DNA of 64,000 nucleotides from Sodalis ligni (GTDB lineage: Bacteria > Pseudomonadota > Gammaproteobacteria > Enterobacterales > Enterobacteriaceae). The translations under genes and the position numbers were made by a program. The stretch spans positions 868,337 to 932,336 of the forward strand of contig NZ_CP075169.1 of assembly GCF_016865525.2 (NCBI RefSeq), written 5' to 3'. Under the pieces are notes generated by a model. It saw only the letters and a list, made by a program, of their open reading frames with translations. It made no database searches and was not told the DNA's origin. Each line of letters begins with the position of its first letter. The stretch's first letter is position 1. Shown here piece by piece: positions 1 to 9,294 of this stretch.

Positions 1-390
1 CTATACGGCCGCAGTTTTTCCGTCGTGGCGAAAGAAATCGGCTTATTGTCTCAAAAAAGCGGCAGCTCCACGCGGGAAATCGACCATCTGATCCACTCCA
101 CCCATAAGCATATCGACAGCGGTTTCAGCCGGGTTAAAGCACTGGATACCTTTTATCTGGATATCATCAAATCGGTGCGGGGGGTGTCGGTGTTGTTAGA
201 GGAATTACAGCAGAACGCCAATCAGCAAAGCTTCCAGGTCAATACCATCGCCGGTGAGATTAAACGGCTGAACAGTCAGATACATCAAAGCCATTCCCTG
301 ACGGTGGCCAGTGCCCAGGCCTCCGATTCGCTGATTTCCCATTCCCAGCGATTGCGGCAAAGCGTCAGTAAATTCTCGCTGACCTTGTAG
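1..390 (+). CDS. Methyl-accepting chemotaxis protein, C-terminal part (cut by window start)
   Basis: The frame is open from base 1 to the stop at 390. The first visible residues (LYGRSFSVVAKEIGLLSQKS) match the conserved hairpin tip of the MCP cytoplasmic signalling domain, usually written GRGFAVVAxEVRxLAxRS. The rest is a Ser/Gln/Ala-rich helix compatible with the returning arm of the coiled coil. Such proteins pass ligand signals to CheA/CheW. No C-terminal CheR-docking pentapeptide is visible. Sensor and membrane segments lie outside the window, so ligand and completeness are unknown. Confidence 0.75.
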   Translation, partial: LYGRSFSVVAKEIGLLSQKSGSSTREIDHLIHSTHKHIDSGFSRVKALDTFYLDIIKSVRGVSVLLEELQQNANQQSFQVNTIAGEIKRLNSQIHQSHSLTVASAQASDSLISHSQRLRQSVSKFSLTL

Positions 391-624
391 AGGCCAAACG
401 GAAAACAAACGGTAACTTCAGCCGCCAGAAGGTTCCGCCGCCCTGAAAGGTGGCCATGTCCCGGCATTGGGAGAAACAATATTTAACACAGTGCCGGTCA
501 GAATCAGTGGCAACCCCTTTTCATATCCCTGTACTCTGACAATATCCGTATTCCTTCGGCACCCTTTATTAAGCGACACTATTTACGAGGCGGTTGCAGG
601 ATCGCTCCGAATGAGGAGAACATT

Positions 625-1590
625 TTGGATAAACAGCTACCTATACGCATCGCGGTGATCGATGATTGGCAATCCGTTGCGGAGCAAGCCGTGGATTGGT
701 CGGTTTTACACTCCCTGGGATCGGTGACTTTTCTTCATGATTACCCGGCGGCGCCCGCGCAAATGGCGGAGCGGCTGCAATCCTACGATGTTATTTGTCT
801 TATGCGGGAACGCAGCCGGTTTGATAAGGACCTACTGACCCGGTTACCCCGATTGAAACTGCTGCTCACCAGCGGCATGCGTAATGCGGCTGTGGATACG
901 GAGGCCGCCGCGCAGTCCGGCATTCTGGTCTGCGGGACCGAGAGCGGGAAGCATGCGGCGGCCGAATTGACCTGGGCGTTGATTATGGCCGTGACCCGTA
1001 ACCTGGCCGACGAAGCGGGCTCCCTGAAAACAGGGGGATGGCAGGTAAGCCTGGGCGGCGGATTATACGGTAAGACGCTGGGCATTCTGGGTTTGGGTAA
1101 AATCGGCCAACGGGTTGCCGGTTATGCCCAGGCTTTCGGTATGCGGGTGATTGGCTGGAGCCAGAATCTCACCGCCGAGGGCGCGCAGCAGCACGGCGTG
1201 TCCTATGTCGCCAAGGAAGAACTCTTCAGGCAATCTGATGTGCTATCCATTCATTTAGTCTTGAGCGACCGCAGCCGGGGCATTGTCGATGCGTCTTCCA
1301 TGGCTGTGATGAAACCCACCGCCTATCTGGTTAATACGTCGCGCGGACCGTTGGTAAATGAAGCGGCGCTAATCAAAGCCCTGCGGGAACATCATATCGC
1401 CGGTGCGGCGCTGGATGTATACGATCAGGAACCCCTGCCGCGGGATCACCCGTTCCGCCGCATGGATAACGTCCTGGCGACTCCCCATATCGGTTATGTC
1501 ACCCAGGAGGATTACCGCATCTTTTTCACGCAGATGATTGAAGATATCCTGGCCTGGCATGAGGGTCGGCCCATACGGACCCTCTCTTGA
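625..1590 (+). CDS. D-isomer-specific 2-hydroxyacid dehydrogenase family protein
   Basis: This 321-residue protein has the standard layout of the family. The Rossmann motif GLGKIG lies at about residues 156-161, and the catalytic Arg240 (NTSRGPLV), Glu269 (DQEPL) and His288 (ATPHIG) are all present. It probably interconverts a D-2-hydroxyacid and its 2-oxoacid using NAD(P)H in the cytoplasm; the substrate cannot be read from sequence. The start is a TTG at 625, supported by a strong GAGGAGAA ribosome-binding site at 613-620. It converges on a GlxA/FtrA-type regulator 25 bp away. The similar fold of SerA at the other end of the window is only a family relation. Confidence 0.85.
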   Translation: MDKQLPIRIAVIDDWQSVAEQAVDWSVLHSLGSVTFLHDYPAAPAQMAERLQSYDVICLMRERSRFDKDLLTRLPRLKLLLTSGMRNAAVDTEAAAQSGILVCGTESGKHAAAELTWALIMAVTRNLADEAGSLKTGGWQVSLGGGLYGKTLGILGLGKIGQRVAGYAQAFGMRVIGWSQNLTAEGAQQHGVSYVAKEELFRQSDVLSIHLVLSDRSRGIVDASSMAVMKPTAYLVNTSRGPLVNEAALIKALREHHIAGAALDVYDQEPLPRDHPFRRMDNVLATPHIGYVTQEDYRIFFTQMIEDILAWHEGRPIRTLS

Positions 1591-1614
1591 ACCGGTAGGC
1601 GCGACGTCGCAAAG

Positions 1615-2604
1615 CTAACCGCCATCGGCGTACTCCCCGCGCAGCCCCCCGCGGCGAAACGCCGTCGGGGACAAATTCTCATGGGTTCTGAACTGGTGCC
1701 GCAGCGTCGCTTCCGAGGAGTGCCCGGAAACTTCGGCAATTTTGGCAATGGAAAATGAGCCGTTGACCAGTAATTCCTTGGCGTATTCAAGCCGGCACAA
1801 CGCCAGCCACTGCATAATGGGCAAGCCCATGGTTTCCTGAAAATGGCGCTGCAGGGTCCGTTCGGACATCATGGCCCGTTTCGCCAGGGATGACACCGTA
1901 TGGGGCAACGCAAGATTGGCCCTCAGCCAGTCCACCAGGCCGGCAATCCGGTTTTCGCCTTTTTCCACCGCCTTGGTTTTAGGCAACTGCTGCTGGCGGC
2001 CTTCGCGGTGAAAAGAGATAACCAGCCGCTGGGCCACCCTATTGGCGACCCGGTGGCCGTAATCGGATTTGACCAAATGCAGCAGCATGTCCAATCCCGC
2101 GGCGGAGCCGGCGGAGGTCATTATCTGGCCTTCATCCACATACAGCGCCGAAGGCAAAACGTTGGTATCGGGATAGCGCTGCGCCAGCAGGCGCGCATGA
2201 TGCCAGTGGGTGGTAACGCTTTTGCCATGGAGTAATCCGGCCGCAGCCAGTACAAATACCCCGGTACAGATGCTGCATATTCTGACGCCCCGTTGATAAG
2301 CGTCCCGCAGGCTTTGTAATAAACGCTCGGGAGGCGCTTCATCGATGTCACGCCAGGCCGGGATCACGATGGTGTCCGCGGTTTCCAGTATTTCCAATCC
2401 GTGCTGAATTTCCATGACCAGACCGCCGACGGCATGGATTCGATGCTCTTCCGCCGTACATACCGAGAAGCGATACCAATCAACATTCAGCTCGGGACGC
2501 TGCACGGCAAAAAACTCAATCACGCAGCCAAATTCGAAGGTACGCAGCCGATCGTAGGCCACGGCCACGACGTGATGTTTCTTTTTGGCAGAATTTATAC
2601 GCAT
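1615..2604 (-). CDS. GlxA/FtrA-type AraC-family transcriptional regulator with DJ-1/PfpI domain
   Basis: The 329-residue protein has two parts. Residues 1-190 are a DJ-1/PfpI amidotransferase-like domain, with the nucleophile-elbow-like segment ICSICTGVFVLAAAG. Residues 220-315 are an AraC-type double helix-turn-helix (ERTLQRHFQETMG, then EVSGHSSEATLRHQFR). GlxA/FtrA regulators sense small metabolites or stress and bind DNA as dimers. It converges on the dehydrogenase at 625-1590 and is divergent from the radical SAM pseudogene at 2741, so a role in controlling that unit is possible but unproven. Confidence 0.85.
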   Translation of the reverse strand: MRINSAKKKHHVVAVAYDRLRTFEFGCVIEFFAVQRPELNVDWYRFSVCTAEEHRIHAVGGLVMEIQHGLEILETADTIVIPAWRDIDEAPPERLLQSLRDAYQRGVRICSICTGVFVLAAAGLLHGKSVTTHWHHARLLAQRYPDTNVLPSALYVDEGQIMTSAGSAAGLDMLLHLVKSDYGHRVANRVAQRLVISFHREGRQQQLPKTKAVEKGENRIAGLVDWLRANLALPHTVSSLAKRAMMSERTLQRHFQETMGLPIMQWLALCRLEYAKELLVNGSFSIAKIAEVSGHSSEATLRHQFRTHENLSPTAFRRGGLRGEYADGG

Positions 2605-2740
2605 GTTGACTCTTCACATTCTATGAAGCAAGCAGATCGTCAAGGGATAATATCCCTGTTTTAAAGGCTTGGCGACGGCTAATTCGTTCATGTGATGCCG
2701 GACGCCTGGCATTTAATTGATGTTATATGAGGAGTAGGAC

Positions 2741-4327
2741 ATGCGCATCGCTCTGATTAATCCGGAAACCGAGACGCCGGACATGCGAGAGCTCTATGGC
2801 CATTATGAAAATCTGGCGCTGGGACTCATTGCGGCACAATTGCGTTCGGCCGGCTACAGTGTCGAACTTTTTGATTTGCGGGTGGATGGCTTTACCGAAC
2901 ATGAGATGGTGACGAAAATCATCAAAGGCCGGTTTACCCTGGTGGCGTTCAGCGTTAATTACGTCACGCTTCAATCCGCCCTGCGGATCAGCCAGCGTCT
3001 TTATCAGTTCGCCGAAGCAAAACCCTTTATTGTCCTTGGGGGTGAACATGTCTCTTATGAAGATGTCGGTATCCTTACGGCCTATCAGTCCATCGATGCC
3101 ATCTGTCGCGGCGAGGGTGAAATCAGCCTGAAACGGCTGGTGGATACGGTCAGCAATGATTTCCCACTAAACGACGTCGATGGGATAACGTTCCGGGATC
3201 CGCAGACCGGACTGATACATATCAATAATAACCGGCTACCGAACAGCGAGCTGGACGGTCTTTCGTTCGCGGCACACGACATAGCCCATCGAGGCATAAA
3301 AACCGGCAGGCCGGTAAAAACGGGGATATTGATCAATCGAGGCTGTCCCTATCCCTGTGTTTTTTGCAATGCCCAGCGTTTCTTGGGCAATGAGTCAACC
3401 GGGGTCAGAACCCGCTCGCCGGCAAATGCCGTCAAGGAAATCGCCGCATTGGAACCCCTGATTAGACAGACCAAAGATTATCTGCATATTTATGATGCGA
3501 CGTTTGTGACGCCGTCGAAAGAGAACAGATTATGGATGAATGCCTTTTGCGAGGAAATGGAACGCAGGGAACTGTCGCTGCCGCTTAATGTGTTTATCCG
3601 GGCGGACAGCTTCAATATTGATAAAGAAAAGATCACCAATTGCTTATGCGGTTACGCGCTATAGGCATGATAAGCACTTATCTGGGACTGGAGGCAGGGG
3701 ACGATGAACAATTGGACACCTATAATAAAAAATCATCCCTTCTGAATCCAGCAGAGTTTTCCAGTATCTAAAATCCAAGGGAATAGCGGGCTCCACCAAC
3801 GGCTGCATTACCTTTTTCAGGATGTCACTTTAAAACAGGTACAAAAACCATTCTTTTTATACGGCGCCGGTTTGGCTTCGTTCTGGAATATTTCTTCACG
3901 AGCGGAAACCCTGCCGGGAATACGGCTTAACCAGCATACCCTGATGGAGCACAGGTATGTACCCTGGGATGTTACGAATTATCATTTCAGCGACGGGAAA
4001 GTTGCGCAGCTTTATGCTTATGTAAAAAGGATTCATGACCGGTATGAAATCATCCGTCTGGAAGATCGCTTGTTACGGGAAATTCGCGATCAGATAAAAA
4101 TCACGAATTTCCATAAGGGCCTGCTGGGTTATTCAGAGAGAGAAGCGGAGTTTGATCGCTATATTGAACTGATACAAGCAAATACGGTGGAATTTTTACT
4201 TGCGCTAATCAATGAGTTAGATGCTACCGGCTCGATATCGGATCGTTTCATGAAAGAGGAATTCAGCTATATCCCACGTTTGGAAAAAATGATAAGAGAA
4301 TTATCTATAATATTTGGAGTGAATTGA
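2741..4327 (+). pseudogene. B12-binding/radical SAM protein, frameshifted
   Basis: The first 300 residues are intact: a cobalamin-binding-like N-terminal domain (about 1-140) and a radical SAM cluster CxxxCxxC at Cys202, Cys206 and Cys209. Near 3641-3645 the frame is lost. The family sequence resumes in another frame (RAIGMISTYLGLEAGDDEQL), shifts again around 3750-3770 (FQYLKSKGIAGSTNGCITFF) and again near 3820, then runs in the first frame to 4327 (LASFWNISSRAETLPGIR). The four pieces together make a plausible protein of about 525 residues, so this was one gene broken by at least three indels. Start and GAGGAG site (2728-2733) are well formed. It abuts the EamA transporter with no gap. Substrate unknown. 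Confidence 0.8.
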
Positions 4328-5248
4328 ATGAACATCAAAGTCTATATCGCACTCTCCCTTTCCGCTTTTTTCTGGGGTGGTTCCGCCATCGCAGGTAAAT
4401 ATGCTTTAGATGTCTTTGTGCCCTCTATTGTCACGTTTTTACGGTTTTTTATCGCAGCATTGATAATCTTATGTTTCATCAAGGATAAAAATAAACTTAT
4501 CCGTATCGATTTAATTACCCATCTAAGAATGTTCGTTACGGCGATTTTTGGCGTAACGCTATGCTATTATTTTTACTTCAACGGATTGAACGGCAGCAGC
4601 GCTTTTAATGCGGGAATCATCGAAGCGACCATCCCCTTGATCACGTTGCTTATTGCCGCCATGTCGGGCATGGAGCATGTCAAACCCTGGCAGTTATTTG
4701 GCTTGATAATAGCCTATCTCGGCGTAACTATCACCATCACCGGCGGCGATTTGAATATTTTGTCTGCCGCGTCCTACAATATAGGCGATGTCATGCTGCT
4801 TGTCAGTACCTTGTGTTTCGGTATCTATAATGTATTGATTAAACGCTGGGTTATCCCCTTGCCGGGCATGATAAGAATGTTTTATCTGTTCTTTTACGGC
4901 AGTATAGCCTTCCTGCCATGGGTTTTGGCGGACGCTTTTCATCTGCAATTTTATTGCTATCCCGGGAAAAGCATCACATTTATAAGTATTGCTTCATTGT
5001 TGTTCATGTCCATCGGCGGCTCGGTGCTGGCCTACCTTTTTTTCAATCAGGGTATCGATAAAATAGGCGCCACCAAAGCGGCCTCATTCATCAATTTGGT
5101 GCCTTTTATCACGGTGCTGCTGTCAGTGTTCGTTTTAAAAGAGCCGGCCGGTTTGTTCAAATGGTTGGGTGCGTTAATTATCATCGCCGGCGTAATGTTG
5201 TCCAACAGAGCGACGGCGGCAAAGCCGCAAACCACCCCGTCGCCATGA
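4328..5248 (+). CDS. EamA-family (DMT superfamily) inner-membrane transporter
   Basis: This 306-residue, strongly hydrophobic protein has about ten predicted transmembrane helices in two EamA halves (about 5-135 and 150-290), typical of drug/metabolite exporters. The start codon follows the stop of the radical SAM pseudogene directly (TGA at 4325-4327, ATG at 4328), so the two were translationally coupled. By inference the transporter exported a product made by that enzyme. Unlike its partner, this gene is intact. Confidence 0.85.
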   Translation: MNIKVYIALSLSAFFWGGSAIAGKYALDVFVPSIVTFLRFFIAALIILCFIKDKNKLIRIDLITHLRMFVTAIFGVTLCYYFYFNGLNGSSAFNAGIIEATIPLITLLIAAMSGMEHVKPWQLFGLIIAYLGVTITITGGDLNILSAASYNIGDVMLLVSTLCFGIYNVLIKRWVIPLPGMIRMFYLFFYGSIAFLPWVLADAFHLQFYCYPGKSITFISIASLLFMSIGGSVLAYLFFNQGIDKIGATKAASFINLVPFITVLLSVFVLKEPAGLFKWLGALIIIAGVMLSNRATAAKPQTTPSP

Positions 5249-5585
5249 TCCCGGCGGAAATGGTTATGCCAATCCCCGTGATTATCGCTATGATAAATAT
5301 TCCCCACTCTGCCTGAGCGGGATTATCCCCGTACCATGGGTTTAATTTGTTCCCCTTCCTTATGTCAGGTATATCGCTTAGAATGGACAACGCAATCATC
5401 TCTTTTGAGATTGATTTAATCAAATTTCCATAAAGCGAAGCAATACTTGAACGCTTAATCATAGCTAAAATTCCGCTTTATATCTTTTTTTGGCAAATTA
5501 AATGTTTCTTTTAAATATAAATAGTAATAAAACTGTAAGAAATTTAATTTAACATTAATTATTCTAACTATTAGAACGCTTATCA
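5249..5585. other. Gene-free AT-rich stretch
   Basis: No convincing gene is present between the EamA transporter and the glycosyltransferase remnant. The right half (about 5470-5580) is very AT-rich, which is common at the edges of horizontally acquired envelope-sugar genes. No clear terminator or RNA gene was seen. Confidence 0.5.
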
Positions 5586-6504
5586 ATGAAATCAATAATT
5601 CTAAGCATTATTGTTACAGCACATAATAGCGGAAAATATCTGGCGGCCTGTCTGTGCTCATTGAAGCTTGCCTTAGGGATCATTTTGACTTATGCGAAAT
5701 ATTACTCATTAATGATGCATCATCTGACGATAGTGAGAGCATATACGATCAATTTGCTCTCGGCTATGAAAACGTAAAAATTTAATGTTTCATATGAAAA
5801 CATCGGGATGGTAAGAAACTTTGCGGTCCACAAGTGCAGTGGCCAATATATCACTATGCTGGATGGGGACGATCTGTTCATACGGGCTTCACTGATAGAC
5901 ATTTTGAATTTTCTCCGCTCCCGCAGACCCGATATGTTGATCACCAAGTTAAATGAAGTGATTGTAGAAGCGCCGGAAGGCAAGGTTGCGCCCTTTTCCG
6001 CCAGGAAGATCGGTCAAGACAGGGCCATCAGAGAGTATCTCATTCATAAATCCTTTCAGGCGCATTTCATCGGGAAGTTTATCAAAAGTGAAATTCTTAA
6101 AGACCATCATTTTCCTGACTTTATATGTTATGAAGATGCATTTCTTTTTAGAAGTTTTGCAGCATTGCGATAAAATATTTTATTCAGGTTCGGGACCCTA
6201 TTTATATATCAAAAGAGCTAACTCTTTATCAGCGAAAATTGACGAGGGAAAAATTAAGCTTTATAAAATTTCGCTGGAAAGAATGGAGTCTATTCTCGGT
6301 GGCGACTATAAGTCACTACAACTTTGTCATTGGATAGATTTCGTTAATCGATATCATAATATCATCGCTCTTTGGCACGATCGCGGCGGGGTGAAACAGT
6401 GCCTGGAGAATGTAAGAACCTTGCCTTTTATGCTAAATCCCTATGTGCGCTTGAGTTTCAAACTAAAGCTTCTAAAAGTAAAAAAAATAACCAAAGCTTG
6501 GTGA
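5586..6504 (+). pseudogene. Family 2 glycosyltransferase, shattered by frameshifts
   Basis: The start matches GT2 enzymes: ILSIIVTAHNSGKYLAACL, a nucleotide-sugar-binding beta-alpha unit. The reading frame moves near 5680-5690 (HFDLCEILLINDASSDDSES), again near 5780 at an A/T run (then FNVSYENIGMVRNFAVHK), and again near 6160 before HCDKIFYSGSGPYLYIKR. The acidic DGDD motif that binds metal and nucleotide is visible in the third piece (YITMLDGDDLF). Joined, the pieces give about 305 residues, normal for a GT2. The gene is AT-rich against its surroundings. No other polysaccharide gene is nearby, so the acceptor is unknown. Confidence 0.8.
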
Positions 6505-6751
6505 TAAGAATAAAATTCTCCCTCAGATAAAAATCCATGTCAATCCGCCAGTCACGGCGCCGGTACCTGAAGTTAATTTTTTGTTTAATAAAACATTATA
6601 TGTTTTAATATAGGGTTTTAGCGCCATTGTGCTTACCTGGACGACTCCACCACGGCCGTTTTCCATCGTTGCCCGCTTTAGACAACTCTCAATGGTCATG
6701 GCCCATTGCACGGCTTAGCTGGTGCGGCTAGGGAAGGATTTTTTATAAGGC

Positions 6752-6757
6752 TATAAT
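6752..6757 (+). promoter_or_regulatory. Candidate -10 box immediately upstream of the GntR start
   Basis: A perfect TATAAT lies six bases before the ATG at 6764. Transcription would then begin at or next to the start codon, giving a leaderless or nearly leaderless mRNA. No good -35 hexamer or Shine-Dalgarno sequence is visible. Confidence 0.35.
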
Positions 6758-6763
6758 TTTATT

Positions 6764-7513
6764 ATGAAAGTTAAATCGAACCGTCTTGTAGATCGGGCCG
6801 AGCCGGCAAAGATACCGCTTTATCAAAAGATGAAAGACGATCTGGTGCAGCGGGTTCTGAGCGGTGAATGGCGTCCGGGGGAGCTGGTGCCCAGCGAAAC
6901 GGCGTTGGCAAATGAATATTCCGTCAGCGTCGGCACCGCCCGCAAAGCCATTGAGCAGTTGGCGCAGGAACGGATGGTGGTGCGCCAGCGGGGGCGCGGC
7001 ACGACTATTGCCACCAACAGGGGCGGGAGCAGTAAGCCGTTTCGCTTTCTGAAATTTTTCTCCCGGGATCATATTCGAACGGAAGAGTCGATATATCTTG
7101 AGATTATGCCGGGCAAGGCCACGGCACAGGAAGCCAAGTCCTTTGGTATTGAGGCAGGCGCACCGGTGGCGCGCATGGTTCGGCTGCGGGCCGCGAACAA
7201 GATGCCCATGCTCATCGAAAGAGCCGCCATCAGGGAAGATTTATGCCCTAAAGCCAGCCAACTGATTACCCTTCATCGTCCGGTGAGCATCTCCAGCTTT
7301 CTCGACCGCATGTTCAATATTCTGATTATGCGGATCGATGAAAAGATATGCGCGGCGCTGGCCGACGAGGAGGATATCAAGCATCTCGGCGCCGCGGCGG
7401 GTGACCCTGTGCTGGCGGTAGAGCGTTTGTCTTACGATCTCGCCGGCCGGCTTATCCAGATAAGCCAATTGCATGTAGCCAAAGAGGCCTACTACGCCAC
7501 CAGTACCAAGTGA
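6764..7513 (+). CDS. GntR-family regulator, HutC subfamily (UTRA domain)
   Basis: The 249-residue protein begins with a GntR winged helix-turn-helix (about 20-85; PLYQKMKDDLVQRVLSGEW, then a recognition-helix region SVGTARKAIEQL). A UTRA-type effector domain follows (about 95-240). HutC-type regulators usually repress sugar or amino-acid catabolic genes until a ligand binds the UTRA domain. The gene stands alone between a pseudogene and an IS element, so its original target operon is probably lost or elsewhere. There is no clear Shine-Dalgarno site at the ATG. Confidence 0.85.
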   Translation: MKVKSNRLVDRAEPAKIPLYQKMKDDLVQRVLSGEWRPGELVPSETALANEYSVSVGTARKAIEQLAQERMVVRQRGRGTTIATNRGGSSKPFRFLKFFSRDHIRTEESIYLEIMPGKATAQEAKSFGIEAGAPVARMVRLRAANKMPMLIERAAIREDLCPKASQLITLHRPVSISSFLDRMFNILIMRIDEKICAALADEEDIKHLGAAAGDPVLAVERLSYDLAGRLIQISQLHVAKEAYYATSTK

Positions 7514-7740
7514 ATCACGTCATCAGGGACGCCATACCGGCCGCAAATCATCATCTATTGCCCAGTGCGGCCGGCCGCTCCTGATCCGCACTCCGCCAAC
7601 CCATCGTTCCATTCCGGCTTGATCAAACCAGTAGGCGCAGCCTGCCGTTACCCGTTGTCCCAAGGATGTCAGCGTCAGCGTGCGTTCATGCCAGAGGCGC
7701 TCCGGCGGCTGTCAAGGATGTTGGCACCCTTAGTCATTTT

Positions 7741-8820
7741 TTATGCTGCATTTTCCAGCGCTGTTTCCGGCTTATCCGGATTCAACATCACCACTTCGAC
7801 ACGTTGCCATTGGCGACAGTGTTTTGACCATCGTTCCGGGTTGGCCCTTTGGGCTGATTCATACAAGGCTTTTCGGTTTGCCAACAGGGCAATGTCATGC
7901 CCCTGATGGCGTTGTTCCGGCGTCACATAACCGATAGCGCTATGCCGGTGCTCTTCGTTGTACCATCGGCTAAAACACTCAACCCACTGTCTTGCCTCAT
8001 TTAGGTCCAGGAAGCCCGATGACGGCCACGCTGGAACATATTTCAGCGTTCTGAACAGCGATTCTACATACGGATTGTCGTTGCTGACCCGCGGCCGGCT
8101 GTGCGAACCGGTGATCTGCAGTTCTTCCAGCTTTGCTTTCAGCGTTTGGGATTTCATCGGCGCCCCATTATCGGCGTGCAGCACCAAAGGTTGCCGGTAG
8201 CACTGTTCACGCAGCACGGTACGCTGCAGCAGGGCGGCGGCCTGGTCACCATTTTCTTCTTCGTGAACCTCGTAACCGACGATTTTCCGGCTAAAGATAT
8301 CTTCTATCAGATACAGATAAAATACCGGCCACGGACTCGTGACGCGAGCCAGGTGATGTCCCATGTCCACACGTGGCGGGGCGCACGCGCCTGATAGCTG
8401 GTCGGTTTATTGACCTTCAGCGGTGCCCGGCTACGCCCTCGATGATGCACCTGACCGTGGCGCCGCAGGATCCGGTAAAACGTCGATTCGCTGGCTAGAT
8501 AGACCCCTGTGTCCGCCAGACGTGGCACGATTTGCGCTGGCGGCAAACTGGCATACTCCGGCTCGTGACACACGGCCAGTATTTGATGTTCTTCGGCGAG
8601 TGTCAGCTTATTGGCCGGTCGTGGGCGCACCGCCGAAGGCCGGCGGTCTTCGGCCTGCCCGTTCCAGCGCCGCCAGGTGCGCAGGCTGATGCCCACTTCT
8701 CGGCAGGCGGGGAGCAAGCGCGCACCGGCGCTCGTCGCCTCGCCTATCCACCGGATAAATTGCACTCGCTCGTTCGCTGGCGTCAGTCGTCCTCGTCTGC
8801 TATCCCGTAATAACCATTGA
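7741..8820 (-). pseudogene. IS3-family transposase OrfB, frameshifted
   Basis: The product carries the retroviral-type integrase catalytic residues: first Asp in TWDITWL, second in HADNGAP and Glu in NPYVESLFRTLK. The frame breaks inside RGRYF/YLYLIEDIFSRK at a run of four A on the plus strand (8319-8322). Restoring one base would rejoin the halves into about 350 residues. In an intact element OrfB is made as an OrfAB fusion by programmed frameshifting near 8790-8830; this extra break would prevent that. The 5' limit is approximate. Confidence 0.75.
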
Positions 8821-9265
8821 GCTTTTTTCGCAACACCAGCAACGCGGCCGCCTCCGCCAGGGCTTTTTCCTTTCGGGCCAGTTCTCGCTTCAGCCCTTTG
8901 ATTTCTTTTTGGGCCTGTTTTTGCGACTGCCGGGTATCGGGTTGTGGCGTTTGAAGGAAGTCTTGTTTCCACTGGGCTATTTGTTCTGGATAAAGCCCTT
9001 TACGACGGCAATATTCGCCTAACTCGGCTTGACTGAGTGTGGCAGTTTCCACGATCACGGCAAAACGGGCTTCGGTCGACCATTGTTCGGTAGTTTTATT
9101 CGCTCCGGGCACGGGCTTTCCCTCCAATTTGGCCTGAATACGCCAGTTGTAAAGGGTAGCTTCCGATATTCCTTCTTGCTGTGCAAGTGCGCTAACAGTC
9201 ATGTTGTGAGGAGGTAATAATTTGTCCAAAACAGCAGCTTTACGTTCAGGTGAATAACGTTTCAT
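8783..9265 (-). CDS. IS3-family transposase OrfA
   Basis: This 160-residue protein starts with a helix-turn-helix (about 5-45; NMTVSALAQQEGISEATLYN) that binds the element ends and finishes in a charged, leucine-rich helix (about 115-150) like the dimerisation zipper of IS3 OrfA proteins. The start chosen is the ATG at 9265, preceded by GGAG. It appears intact, but with a broken OrfB the element is probably not autonomous. Confidence 0.75.
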   Translation of the reverse strand: MKRYSPERKAAVLDKLLPPHNMTVSALAQQEGISEATLYNWRIQAKLEGKPVPGANKTTEQWSTEARFAVIVETATLSQAELGEYCRRKGLYPEQIAQWKQDFLQTPQPDTRQSQKQAQKEIKGLKRELARKEKALAEAAALLVLRKKLNGYYGIADEDD

Positions 9266-9294
9266 GTCAGGCTCCACTACCCCCAATTAGATTT

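Larger units (their letters stand above)
7725..9286 (-). mobile_element. IS3-family insertion sequence (boundaries approximate)
   Basis: Two overlapping minus-strand genes encode an HTH OrfA and an rve/DDE OrfB, the standard IS3 layout. The right end is probably at the TG dinucleotide read on the minus strand at 9285-9286 (TGGGGGTAGTGGAGCCTGAC inward). The left end is near 7725-7735. I could not define matching terminal repeats or a target duplication with confidence. The right end lies about 10 bp from the stop codon of the DUF1835 gene. Confidence 0.7.

Noticed and set aside
467..658. Plus-strand open frame before the hydroxyacid dehydrogenase
   Set aside because: Overlaps the well-supported start of the dehydrogenase and has no ribosome-binding site.
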